From assembly GCA_038868255.1 (NCBI GenBank), contig JAWCTJ010000002.1, positions 1 through 64,000 of the forward strand: a stretch of DNA of 64,000 nt, written 5' to 3'. The notes below the pieces were generated by a model that had not been told where the DNA came from, did no database searches, and saw nothing but the letters and a program-made list of their open reading frames with translations. Source of the stretch: DRVV01 sp038868255. Lineage in GTDB: Archaea; Thermoproteota; Bathyarchaeia; Bathyarchaeales; Bathycorpusculaceae. Both the position numbers and the translations under genes were made by a program. Below are positions 52,344 through 61,065 of the stretch, in pieces. Position 1 is the first letter of the stretch, and each line of letters starts with the position of its first letter.

Positions 52344-52838
52344 ATGAGTTTGCTTGAGAAGATTCTAAAGTATGTTCCTGGATACCGCGGGTATAAGGAG
52401 AAGGAGATAAGAAGAGAAACTGATAGGCTTGTCAGGATCGAGGTTGTTAATAGGCTTAAATCCGCGAAGAACACTTTGAAGACGGCTCTTTCAGATCCAC
52501 TTTATATGAGGCGTCTTTCAGAGGAAGATGCATGGAGACTTGACACTTTATTGTCTCGGCTGGATAGGGTCGAACGGCGTTTAGAGCATGCGGTGGCAGG
52601 CTATTCAGGAATGTTCGACTCAGTTAAGGTTAGAGAAGATAAGCTTGATGCGGTTCTGCAGCACGACCTAGGCCTAATAGAGAAGGCTGAGGCCATAAAG
52701 GGCAGCGTGGAAAATTTCGTTAAAAAGCAGGTTATGGAGGAAGGGCGAGGCGTAATCCTCAACTTGTTAGATAAGGCGGATGAGTTAGACGCACTTGTCA
52801 ACAAACGGGCTGAGATGCTTAGGGGGTTGACCGGCTAA
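52344..52838 (+). CDS. Coiled-coil protein paired with SPFH protein
   Basis: 164 residues from ATG at 52344 (MSLLEKILKYVPGYRGYKEKE); a TTG at 52317 would add nine residues. Almost all helix with heptad-like Leu and charged residues, no membrane helix. The N-terminal tyrosine/glycine-rich YVPGYRGYKEKE box is characteristic and I recall it next to SPFH/zinc-ribbon genes in several phyla. Ends 20 bp before the SPFH gene. May act like PspA-type coiled coils at membranes, an inference from context. Confidence 0.7.
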   Translation: MSLLEKILKYVPGYRGYKEKEIRRETDRLVRIEVVNRLKSAKNTLKTALSDPLYMRRLSEEDAWRLDTLLSRLDRVERRLEHAVAGYSGMFDSVKVREDKLDAVLQHDLGLIEKAEAIKGSVENFVKKQVMEEGRGVILNLLDKADELDALVNKRAEMLRGLTG

Positions 52839-52858
52839 AATTATGAGGGGTATGTGCT

Positions 52859-53809
52859 ATGCCGAAAGTTATTGAGTGGGTAGGGGCGCGTGAAAGCGAA
52901 ATAATCTGGCGTTATCCCCAGGAGGAAATAGCTTGGGGAGACAACTTAATAGTTCACGAGTATGAGGCAGCCGTCTTTCTACGTGACGGAAAAGCCTATG
53001 ACGTTTTTTATGCTGGAAGACACGTGATAACAAGCGCTAATCTTCCCCTCGTCACAAAAGTGCTTTCTGCATTAGCAGGCTTCGACAAGGTTCCCTTCAG
53101 GGCCACAGTAATATTCATCTCGCTGAAGCAGTTTCAGGGTAGATTCGGAGCTCAAGGCCAAACAAAGGAACTTGCGCCTATCAAGTTTTATGGATCCTTT
53201 TGGTTCAGAGTTGAAGATCCTAACCTCTTCGTAAACGAGGTTGTCGGCGGACAGGGAACCTACACCACCATGGGCCTCCAGGAGTTCATCAGGGGATATT
53301 TTAACGAGAGGATAATTGACACTCTAAGTCAATATTCGCTTGTCGAGGTATACGGGAAACTTGACGAAACAAGCTTCCTGGCTAAGAACCTGCTTTATGA
53401 CGCCTTCAAGAGGATAGGCCTAGAGCTTGTTGATGTGAAATTTGAAGGAATAGATACAACTTCAGAGTGGCGGGACAGAATTTTCTACCTAAGAACCGGC
53501 GTCTCAGCCGAGGAAGTTCTTAGAATGCAAACCCTGCAGAAGGCTGCTGAGAGCCTATCTAAAAGTCAAGGAGCTGCGGTGGGTGCAGGCGTAGCCATAA
53601 TCCCGCCACTTTTCCAGCCACCCACATCTGCCCAAGCCCAGCCGATGATTCTATGTTCCAAATGTGGCCTTCAAAACCCGCAGACGGCTAAATTCTGCAG
53701 CAACTGCGGGGCTCCTCTTCGAACCGCTGGCCCAGCCTGCCCCAACTGTGGAACAGTGAATCCGACTGGCGCAAAATTCTGCATAAACTGCGGCCAAAAA
53801 CTATCCTAG
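52859..53809 (+). CDS. SPFH-domain/zinc-ribbon protein (YdjI-like)
   Basis: 316 residues of the COG4260 type ('virion core protein'-like). SPFH/band-7 domain ~20-245 (VHEYEAAVFLRDGKA, FRVEDPNLFVNEVVG, LVDVKFEGIDTTSEW), then an Ala/Pro-rich linker and two zinc ribbons at the C-terminus (CSKCG..CSNCG, and CPNCG..CINCG). In Bacillus the homologue YdjI belongs to a PspA-linked envelope-stress operon. No transmembrane helix, so membrane binding must be peripheral. Tightly coupled to the coiled-coil gene upstream. Confidence 0.87.
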   Translation: MPKVIEWVGARESEIIWRYPQEEIAWGDNLIVHEYEAAVFLRDGKAYDVFYAGRHVITSANLPLVTKVLSALAGFDKVPFRATVIFISLKQFQGRFGAQGQTKELAPIKFYGSFWFRVEDPNLFVNEVVGGQGTYTTMGLQEFIRGYFNERIIDTLSQYSLVEVYGKLDETSFLAKNLLYDAFKRIGLELVDVKFEGIDTTSEWRDRIFYLRTGVSAEEVLRMQTLQKAAESLSKSQGAAVGAGVAIIPPLFQPPTSAQAQPMILCSKCGLQNPQTAKFCSNCGAPLRTAGPACPNCGTVNPTGAKFCINCGQKLS

Positions 53810-53833
53810 CCATGACCCATAACACGTCCACCG

Positions 53834-54424
53834 TTAGGCCGTCCTATTGGCGCCGCAATGTGGACATGTGATTTCAGTTTGTGGAAAGAGTGTACCACAG
53901 TATTTGCATGGAACCATAACCACCTCGCGGATTACCTCTTTGGTGATTGGTGCAGCTGAAGGCTGAGCTACCTGAACCTCTACGGTGCGGCTTGTTGCAT
54001 CAGGCCTTCCTTTCACGGCTACAACTCCCTTAATTGACCATGAAATTTTCCTGTCAACCCCTTTCGATGTAGGCTTCATCGTTACTGGTAGAGTTATGCT
54101 GAATGGAAAGTTGCGGGTGAACCCCCTCGATATATGCATCGGCCCGCTGAGGCATGGCTTAGCCTGATAAAGCGTCGCGGTTTCCCAGGTTTCAACTGGC
54201 ACCTCATGCTTTAGGTTAGGGTTGTATATTCGCTTTTGAACTCTTGCTGACTCAACACAAGCCAATTCGCATCTTACCTCGTCAGCGTCAAAATCGTCGT
54301 CTGAAGACAAGATAAGCTCGCCCTCGAGTTTTTCCCCAAGGTAATACACGTCTTTTTTGAGATTTATCGTCACGCTGACTTTAGGCGGAGTGATCTTCTC
54401 GGAGAGTTTCTTCAAAAAAGACAA
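53834..54424 (-). CDS. Arrestin-like (Spo0M/Vps26-type) protein with zinc ribbon
   Basis: 196 residues. Residues 15-155 show the beta-sandwich pattern of arrestin-like proteins (YYLGEKLEGELILSS, the RNFPFSITLPVT strand, ISWSIKGVVAVKG); the end has CKYCG...CPHCG. Spo0M proteins of bacteria share this sandwich. Convergent with the SPFH gene, 24 bp apart. Function unknown; scaffolding at membranes is inference. Confidence 0.76.
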   Translation of the reverse strand: MSFLKKLSEKITPPKVSVTINLKKDVYYLGEKLEGELILSSDDDFDADEVRCELACVESARVQKRIYNPNLKHEVPVETWETATLYQAKPCLSGPMHISRGFTRNFPFSITLPVTMKPTSKGVDRKISWSIKGVVAVKGRPDATSRTVEVQVAQPSAAPITKEVIREVVMVPCKYCGTLFPQTEITCPHCGANRTA

Positions 54425-54623
54425 AGTTGCCTCTCCATCCTCGTCGCATTTTCATAATTAGTGAATTAGGTGGTAATAAAAGATTTACTCTAATAATTTT
54501 ACGTTGAACTTTTCTAAATGTCTTGGTTATGTTCAAATAAAACAGCGGCTTTATTTTCCATGTTAGATGCTTACCTGCTAAAATTCCCGCATTAAGGCTT
54601 CTAACCATAAAAATCATATGAAC

Positions 54624-55478
54624 TTAAAATTCGCTTATGAAGAATCCTATAATGAAAGTTAATCCCGCTATCCCCAAGCTTATTGTTGTCATTTCCAGGA
54701 ACCTTCTTTTGAAAGGCAGATCTTTGGCGATTGAGATGTAGAAGGTAAACAGGAAAATGACGCTGATAGCAGCCATTATTGTCAAGCCTAGGCAGACGTA
54801 TGCGTCTGAAAGAAGAAGGTATGGAGATATCAGAAACAGAACTGTTAGGACATAGGCAATGCCGGTGTAGGCTGCTGCCTTAAGGGGCTTTTTTGCGTTT
54901 CCCTCCGATCTGGTTGATAGGTATTCTGATGTAGCCATTGATAGTGACGCTGCTATCCCTGTGATGAGCCCCATCATTGCGACCAATCTGGTGTTTTGAA
55001 GGGCGAATGTGAATCCTGCAAGGGCGCCGGTAAGCTCAACAAGCGCATCATTAAGGCCTAATACAATGGAGCCCACATATCTTAGCCTTTCCTCATCAAG
55101 TAAATTCATGAGTTGTTTTTCATGTTCATTCTCATCTTTTACAATGTTCTTTGCATCAGGCATAAACTTGGATATTTCTTCATAAATTTCTTGGGCCTTC
55201 TCTTCACCTTTTTCCATAAGCTTTATTCCAAAAGTCATCCCAAAAATTTTTGAAATCAAATAGTACTTCCAAAATTTAAGCCAATATGGATTCGCATCTT
55301 TTTTGGTGTATTTCCTCCAAAACTCGTAATGTTTAAGCTCATCATATGCAATATGACTTAAAACTTCTCTATTATTAGATTCTTTTGCTGTTTGGGACAG
55401 CTTCTTATAGATGAAATGCTCTGTAATTTCATTCTTCTGGGCATCCAATATGACCTTTTCAACTTCTTTATTCAACAT
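54624..55478 (-). CDS. Erythrin-VIT iron transporter (MbfA/CCC1-like)
   Basis: 284 residues. N-terminal ~115 residues form a ferritin-like domain (EITEHFIYKKL, YDELKHYEFWRKYT, ENEHEKQLMNLLD, with Glu and ExxH metal ligands). The rest is a VIT1/CCC1 transporter of five helices (GLNDALVELTGALAGF, ATSEYLSTRSEG). Members move iron across membranes and use the ferritin part to sense or oxidise it. A short helix (WLKFWKYYLISKIFG) lies between the domains. Stands as single gene. Confidence 0.87.
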   Translation of the reverse strand: MLNKEVEKVILDAQKNEITEHFIYKKLSQTAKESNNREVLSHIAYDELKHYEFWRKYTKKDANPYWLKFWKYYLISKIFGMTFGIKLMEKGEEKAQEIYEEISKFMPDAKNIVKDENEHEKQLMNLLDEERLRYVGSIVLGLNDALVELTGALAGFTFALQNTRLVAMMGLITGIAASLSMATSEYLSTRSEGNAKKPLKAAAYTGIAYVLTVLFLISPYLLLSDAYVCLGLTIMAAISVIFLFTFYISIAKDLPFKRRFLEMTTISLGIAGLTFIIGFFISEF

Positions 55479-55771
55479 TTCAACTTCACAATTACATATT
55501 GTCTAGTTCTTAATTATTCCTTAAATTCTACCAAGCTTTATGACGTATGCAACTTTTATGCCTGGGCTTCACTTGAATCCTCTTCATATAATAATGTTCA
55601 AGCAATCCTGAGGAGGAAAACAGCTCAAGCCCTCAGCGAAGGAAGGCCCATATACTTAATTCCAACATCCGAAGAAGGCTTTGAAAACAAATAAAATTTA
55701 GGCATCCAACCGTCAATGTGAAGAGCTTGATAAATTCTGATATTGCTTCATCCAAATTGAAGCTGTATCGT

Positions 55772-56089
55772 TTATTCTCTTTTTTCAACGATTATCTTGC
55801 AGTTCGTGGCTAGAGCGGCGATTACTCCTAAGGCAGCAAGCCAAGGCGCCAACAAAACACCTATAACCCCTATCGTTACCGGGATTTCCAGCAGGTTTTT
55901 TTCATGTTCATCTTTAACTATTATCCTGGTAACGTTGCCCTCGTGAAGTAGCTCTTTAACCTTCTCGATGAGGTTGTCAGCTGATACCACAATTTCTTCT
56001 TTTGCAATCTTCACCGCAGGAGCACCGCATGCATAACAGAATTTGTGATCCTCCTCCAATCTGGCTCCGCACTTTGAACAATAAGGCAA
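55772..56089 (-). CDS. Zinc-ribbon/DUF4342 membrane protein
   Basis: 105 residues. Zinc ribbon at the N-terminus (YCSKCGARL, FCYACGAP), then the DUF4342 core: NLIEKVKELLHEGNVTRIIVKDE and LLEIPVTIGVIGVLLAPWLAALGVIAALAT (one hydrophobic helix). DUF4342 is of unknown function. It lies 65 bp downstream of the rhomboid gene on the same strand. Confidence 0.86.
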   Translation of the reverse strand: MPYCSKCGARLEEDHKFCYACGAPAVKIAKEEIVVSADNLIEKVKELLHEGNVTRIIVKDEHEKNLLEIPVTIGVIGVLLAPWLAALGVIAALATNCKIIVEKRE

Positions 56090-56154
56090 ATATTTCCCCC
56101 GTGGTAGACAATGGACTGCTGCATAATAAAAATGTTGTGAAGCTTATTCCAAAT

Positions 56155-57594
56155 TCAGAGGAGTATATGGTTTCCGCGCCAGCTCGGCTCTTCACCTACA
56201 AGCGTCAACTCCCTATCCTTTTTTAACGTAATCATAAGCGCTGCCAGAGTGGACGCAAGTGAAGCTAGCGCCGTATACCTAGTTATGACGTTAAGGTTCA
56301 CCGTCTGCGAGCTTATATTAAAATCATACGTTACGGGTTCATAGTAAACCATGGGATACGGCCTGTTTCCAGGTCCATAGGCAAGCTGGATCTTTATTAT
56401 CTGCGTTTCAATATTTCCTTCGCCATACAGTAAAAATCCGTCATCGTCATAGCTGCCCCTAAATTGATGGACTGTAAAGTTCACCCTCACAACGCTGCTA
56501 AATGTATCTATTATGACTGGTATATGTAGCTCCATAGCCTGATTTTCTATGGAGATTTTTCCTCCAGCTTCACCCATATTATAAAGTAAGCCGGCAACGT
56601 AAAGCCTGTTTAACAATATCCTTGTGGTATCCAGTGGCGTGTCATCGATCGACTCTTCTATGTTTGGTAATCTGATGCCCGTATAATCCTTAAAGAAGCT
56701 TCCGTCACAATTGTACTGTATTATAGCTGACTTCGTGATGCCGCTGATTTCGGCAAGCCCTAGGGAAGCGTAGGCGCTGCTGGCAAGGATTAAGACGAGA
56801 AGTGCTCCAAGCACGAGTTTCGTGGTGCGGCTTAACCCTTCAGTTTTAGCGGGGTAAATCACCAAGTAATATGGTGGAGTTATACGATCAACCAGTCTAA
56901 GCTGAACCAGCCTATCCCTGTCGGCGAGCAGCCATAGCAGAGCTATGCCCGCTATAAATCCTCCAGCATGAGCAAATACCGCCGTACTTCCGGCGGCTTT
57001 AGCGTATCCATACATTACCTGGGCTGCGAACCAGAAAAGCAGGTAATATGACGCCTTTAAACGAATGAAGAATGGAAATAGAAAGAACCACCAACCCATT
57101 ATAAGGGATGTTCCGGGATAAAGAATTAAATATGCGCCTAAGACGCCGCTTACCGCTCCAGAGGCGCCTATGGCGGGAATAACATAATTAGAGAACCCTC
57201 CAATAAAGCTGAACGCTGCGTGAAATACTGAGGCAACCAATCCTGACAATAAGTATAACGCAATGTATCTCCTCCTGCCCAAGGCGTTCTCAACAGCCCT
57301 TCCGAAAACGTATAGAAAATACATGTTAAAGAGTATGTGAAAGAAGTCAGCGTGTAGAAACATGGAAGTAAATAGTCTATAGTACTCCCCTGGACTGTAA
57401 AGCGTCAAAGGCGCAAAACCGCCTATCTCAACCCAGCAATCGCCAACCTCGAGGAAAAGATTCCTGAAGGAAGTTACAGCGTATACGGCTACGTTGACCA
57501 CTATCAGGGCAAGTGTTGCAACAGGTTTCCTTTCAGAGGCAGCTGCACCAGCCATAGGTAAGCCGAAACTTGACCTCAACCCGCTCACACGCAC
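56155..57594 (-). CDS. Rhomboid intramembrane serine protease with C-terminal extracellular domain
   Basis: 479 residues. Rhomboid core ~25-225: HADFFHILFNM (H81, H86, N90), GASGAVSG with catalytic Ser145, and HAGGFIAG with catalytic His209. A further helix (~258-280) leads to a ~170-residue soluble domain, then a last hydrophobic segment and a short tail. The extra C-terminal domain is not standard and could bind substrate. Divergent from a membrane-tethered winged-helix gene, 117 bp away. Confidence 0.86.
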   Translation of the reverse strand: MRVSGLRSSFGLPMAGAAASERKPVATLALIVVNVAVYAVTSFRNLFLEVGDCWVEIGGFAPLTLYSPGEYYRLFTSMFLHADFFHILFNMYFLYVFGRAVENALGRRRYIALYLLSGLVASVFHAAFSFIGGFSNYVIPAIGASGAVSGVLGAYLILYPGTSLIMGWWFFLFPFFIRLKASYYLLFWFAAQVMYGYAKAAGSTAVFAHAGGFIAGIALLWLLADRDRLVQLRLVDRITPPYYLVIYPAKTEGLSRTTKLVLGALLVLILASSAYASLGLAEISGITKSAIIQYNCDGSFFKDYTGIRLPNIEESIDDTPLDTTRILLNRLYVAGLLYNMGEAGGKISIENQAMELHIPVIIDTFSSVVRVNFTVHQFRGSYDDDGFLLYGEGNIETQIIKIQLAYGPGNRPYPMVYYEPVTYDFNISSQTVNLNVITRYTALASLASTLAALMITLKKDRELTLVGEEPSWRGNHILL

Positions 57595-57711
57595 TAAGCC
57601 TTAAGCCTATCACACCTTTCAGGATTTTAAAATTTCTGTGCCCGTGACGTTCTTCGCTTTTATCAGAACTTCATAATCCTTATTATTGCCCAAATAATAA
57701 ACTGTTTTTAG

Positions 57712-58593
57712 GTGCGTAAATTGAAACAGGTCATTTCCCTTGCGCTCTGTTTGCTGACCATAACCGCCTTATGTCTTCTTAAGCCTGTCAACGCTGCCTC
57801 GTTCCAAAATGTCGCTTTAGAGGTTTTCGCCGACGGGGTTGTCCACTTCAAAGGAACCATAATTACTGACGGGACTGAGGCCTCAGTTACAGTTCCCATG
57901 CTTGTATCTGGAGAACATGTATATAACGTTCTGGCAGTAGATGAGGCAGGTTTAACAATCACCTATGACCTTGAAGATCAAAGCATAGTACTTTATTCCT
58001 TAGATGCAACTCAGGTCGCCCTTGAGTACGACACCGACTTCCTGACATCCAAGAGCGGTGGATTATGGACTTTAACCTTCACTTCCCCCTTCGAGATCGA
58101 CGTTCTCCTCCCCGAGAAATCAACGATAATATACATCAACGCTGCACCCCTTTCCCTGAGGGCTGAAGGTGACACGGTTAGACTGAAACTTTCACCTGGA
58201 TATTGGGAAATCTGCTATGAAGTGGAAATGCCGTCCTATGTGCCCACACCGCCGCCTCAACAACCCGGGCAGCCTTGGTGGTCCTCGCCCGAACAGCCTG
58301 GAGGATGGCCCCTAGGATGGATTGTTCTCGGCGTTGTCGCTGCGGCTCTGGCCATAATAGGCGTATCATTTTATATGAAACGTCGAAAAGGTTCCTTAGG
58401 CTTACGTTATGAGGAAGCTGAAGTTATAAGGTTCATTAAAGAGCGAGGTGGAAGGGCTCTTGAAGCCGAGCTGAGGGAGGCTTTTCCGGATATCCCGCGG
58501 ACAAGCATGTGGCGCCTAATAAAAAGGCTTGAGCGAAGAAAACAGGTCAAGGTTAAGAAAATTGGGCTGCAAAACGTGGTTGAACTTGCATAA
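57712..58593 (+). CDS. Membrane-tethered winged-helix transcription regulator with extracellular sensor
   Basis: 293 residues from GTG at 57712. Signal-like helix 1-28, an extracellular beta-rich domain ~29-170, a Pro/Gln/Trp-rich linker (PPPQQPGQPWWSSP), a transmembrane helix ~200-220 (WIVLGVVAAALAIIGVSF), a basic stop-transfer (KRRKGS) and a cytoplasmic winged helix ~231-293 with EVIRFIKERGG and PRTSMWRLIKRLERRKQV. The topology is that of sensor-regulators; a protease acting on the helix could free the DNA-binding part. A rhomboid gene is the divergent neighbour. Confidence 0.78.
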   Translation: MRKLKQVISLALCLLTITALCLLKPVNAASFQNVALEVFADGVVHFKGTIITDGTEASVTVPMLVSGEHVYNVLAVDEAGLTITYDLEDQSIVLYSLDATQVALEYDTDFLTSKSGGLWTLTFTSPFEIDVLLPEKSTIIYINAAPLSLRAEGDTVRLKLSPGYWEICYEVEMPSYVPTPPPQQPGQPWWSSPEQPGGWPLGWIVLGVVAAALAIIGVSFYMKRRKGSLGLRYEEAEVIRFIKERGGRALEAELREAFPDIPRTSMWRLIKRLERRKQVKVKKIGLQNVVELA

Positions 58594-58611
58594 AAAGGTT
58601 GGCAGCGGCGG

Positions 58612-59910
58612 CTAAGGAATTGAGAACGTAGCTGTAGCTTCCACAGGCGTCATGTTGATCTTGCTCCATCCGTGAACTCGCACCCTGTATTCTCCGTTTT
58701 TAGGCTGCTGAAGCGTTATCTCAACCTGCCCGGCCTGTCCAGGTTTAAGCTCCACGATTACCTGCGCGGAGATCGGCGAGTAAGCATGCATCCACCGTGT
58801 GCCTTCCCTCTTTTCGATGGTGGTTCCGTAAACTGAATTGGGAAATTGCACCGTTGCGTTTCCAACGTTTCTCACTGTGACTCTCAACCTGATAGCCGTT
58901 GTATTGCGCATTCCTTTTTCCGCTGATTTTTCAACCGTAACTTCGATGGCTGGTGTGCCCTCCTCGGTTTTCGGCTGAATAGCTATTGTCGCTTTTCTAC
59001 TGAAGTTTCCGAACATCCATTGGAATTTTTCAAGCTGAGTCATTAAGCTCTTCACAGGTTCTTTCCGAAGCCTCTCCCTGAACTGGTTAAGGCTTTCCTG
59101 GAATTCGCTCATGTTATGCATTCTGAGGAAGTCTGTGACGTTAAAGCCCGTCCTCGTCATGTTTCTTATTAGCTCTCCGAATCGATTCTCAAGTCTCTCG
59201 CAGAAGCGGTTCATCCTTTCAACTATTTTCTCCTCAGCTTTAGCCCTTAAAGCCTTGAACGCCTCGTTTATGAGTTTGTTGGCCTCTGCAAGTCTCTGCG
59301 CTACTTCTGCGGATTTGCCGTTCTGAAGCATCTGCGTAATCTCCGTCACGTTAAGCAGGTACTTGGCTTTGCTGAGCAGCTCCTCAATGTCATTTGCGTT
59401 CTCGGGCAGAATTTTCTCTATGCGTTGTATGCGTTCTAGGGCTCGGTTAGTCGCAATCAATAGCCCCTGCGCCTTAATTAGATCGCCCTTCTCCACACCC
59501 GCCTGCTCCAATATGCCCTTAATGTTTCTCAGGGCGTTTCTGAACATCTCCATTGCCCGCACTGTAGTGTTCACAGCGCCGCCGTAGTCTCCATTACTAA
59601 TGCATACCTTAGCCTCAAACAGCAGCCCCTTCCCATTCTCGTACAGCGAAACATTGCCCTCAAAAGCCCCCATAAGACCCGCATTCTGAACAGCCTGCAT
59701 CACCGTCGCATTCGCCCTCGTCGCATTTATTAGATTGCCAAGCCTTAGACTTGCCCCCTCAGCAACCCTAACCATGAACTCGGCTCTCTCCCTGACACCC
59801 GACGTATCCCCAAGCGCATAAGCCTGAATTCCTGCCGCCGCTACCAGTAGAAGAGCGGCTAAAGCAGCTGCAAACATTGTGCTCAGTTTTCGATTCATAT
59901 TCATCACCAT
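58612..59910 (-). CDS. Secreted helical protein with C-terminal Ig-like domain
   Basis: 432 residues; several ATGs at the start (59910, 59904, 59898), the last preceded by GGTGAT. Signal peptide (~1-30, FAAALAALLLVAAAG). Residues ~40-310 are mostly helical, with coiled-coil character and many N-x-[ST] sites. The end (~330-432) is a beta domain (RLRVTVRNVGNATVQFP ... VRVHGWSKI). No anchor seen. It converges on the tethered regulator gene, so it could be a target or extracellular partner; unknown. Confidence 0.76.
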   Translation of the reverse strand: MVMNMNRKLSTMFAAALAALLLVAAAGIQAYALGDTSGVRERAEFMVRVAEGASLRLGNLINATRANATVMQAVQNAGLMGAFEGNVSLYENGKGLLFEAKVCISNGDYGGAVNTTVRAMEMFRNALRNIKGILEQAGVEKGDLIKAQGLLIATNRALERIQRIEKILPENANDIEELLSKAKYLLNVTEITQMLQNGKSAEVAQRLAEANKLINEAFKALRAKAEEKIVERMNRFCERLENRFGELIRNMTRTGFNVTDFLRMHNMSEFQESLNQFRERLRKEPVKSLMTQLEKFQWMFGNFSRKATIAIQPKTEEGTPAIEVTVEKSAEKGMRNTTAIRLRVTVRNVGNATVQFPNSVYGTTIEKREGTRWMHAYSPISAQVIVELKPGQAGQVEITLQQPKNGEYRVRVHGWSKINMTPVEATATFSIP

Positions 59911-60000
59911 GCGAAAATATATGGTAAGGCTTAAAATAAGGGATGCTTTGAAACGCCGCGTTTCACCCTTCCCAGGCCATATAAAAGCCGTGATTTAAAG

Positions 60001-61014
60001 CTATCTTATTGTTAACACGCCGCTTCCACGATATTCTCCATTTTTAAGCATTAAAAGGGCTTTATTCGCATCTTCAAGCTTAAATTCAACAACTTCTGGC
60101 TTTAATGGAACTTCCGCAGCTATTTCCAGAAACTCCGCCACATCCCTTCTTGTTATGTTTGCAACGGACTTCAGTTCTTTCTCCCACCAGAGATGCTGGG
60201 TATAGTCAAGATCCGTTATGGGTTTTTCCTTCCTTATCAGGTTCATCACCAGCCTTCCACCCTTTTCCAGGTTTCTAAGGGCTTCCCTCACAGGCAAGCC
60301 TGTGGGCGTTGTGTCGATGGCGCAGTTCATCTTTGACGGCGGGGTTTCCCCGCTTTGACCAACCCAGTCCGCGCCCATCTTTGACGCGAGCTCGCTTGGC
60401 GCATCACCCTTTCTTCTTGTGAAAACGAAGATCCTGCTGCTGGGATAGAGGTGCCTAATCACTTGAAATAGTATGTGGGATGAGGAGCCGAAGCCATAAA
60501 GCCCTATAACATCTCCATCCTCCATACGTGTTAGCTTAAGCGCCCTATAACCGATAGCCCCTGCACATAGTAGTGGCGCCGCCTCAGCGTCAGAGAACTT
60601 CTCTGGAATTTTGTATGCATAATTCTCGTGGACTGCCATGTATTCTGCGTATCCTCCATTAGCATCGCATCCTGTGCCCATGAAATGCTCGCACAGGTTC
60701 TCTAAACCTCTTTTGCAGAAACGGCATTTACCGCATGAGGAGTAAATCCAGGCTACGCCTACGCGGTCGCCAGACCTGAACCTCTCAGCTGCTTGTCCAG
60801 TCTCTATAACCCGTCCTATGACCTGATGTCCCGGTATAACCGGGATTTTCGGCTTAAGTCTTCCCTCAATCTCGTCAAGCTCTGTGCGGCATATTCCGCA
60901 GGCTGAAACTTCGATGATGATTTCTCTGGCCTTCGGCTTCGGTGCAGGAACATCCTCATAGCTGAGGGGTTCGTTCTCTATGGGTGCTGTTCTCCTCAGA
61001 ACCATGGCTTTCAT
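60001..61014 (-). CDS. Zinc-dependent alcohol dehydrogenase (MDR family)
   Basis: 337 residues. Catalytic zinc ligands in SACGICRTE (Cys) and PGHQVIG (His); structural zinc loop CGKCRFCKRGLENLC; nucleotide-binding GLYGFGSSS in which the last Gly of the usual GxGxxG is Ser. Similar to archaeal medium-chain dehydrogenases on alcohols or aldehydes. Lone gene between secreted protein and membrane protein genes. Confidence 0.88.
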   Translation of the reverse strand: MKAMVLRRTAPIENEPLSYEDVPAPKPKAREIIIEVSACGICRTELDEIEGRLKPKIPVIPGHQVIGRVIETGQAAERFRSGDRVGVAWIYSSCGKCRFCKRGLENLCEHFMGTGCDANGGYAEYMAVHENYAYKIPEKFSDAEAAPLLCAGAIGYRALKLTRMEDGDVIGLYGFGSSSHILFQVIRHLYPSSRIFVFTRRKGDAPSELASKMGADWVGQSGETPPSKMNCAIDTTPTGLPVREALRNLEKGGRLVMNLIRKEKPITDLDYTQHLWWEKELKSVANITRRDVAEFLEIAAEVPLKPEVVEFKLEDANKALLMLKNGEYRGSGVLTIR

Positions 61015-61065
61015 GTTTCAACCCCGGGGATCACTATTTTTGGAATCCCCCTTTATATTTCCCTA

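Noticed and set aside
55392..55694. 100-codon plus-strand frame near the erythrin-VIT start
   Set aside because: Half lies antisense to a certain gene and the rest shows no motif or promoter.
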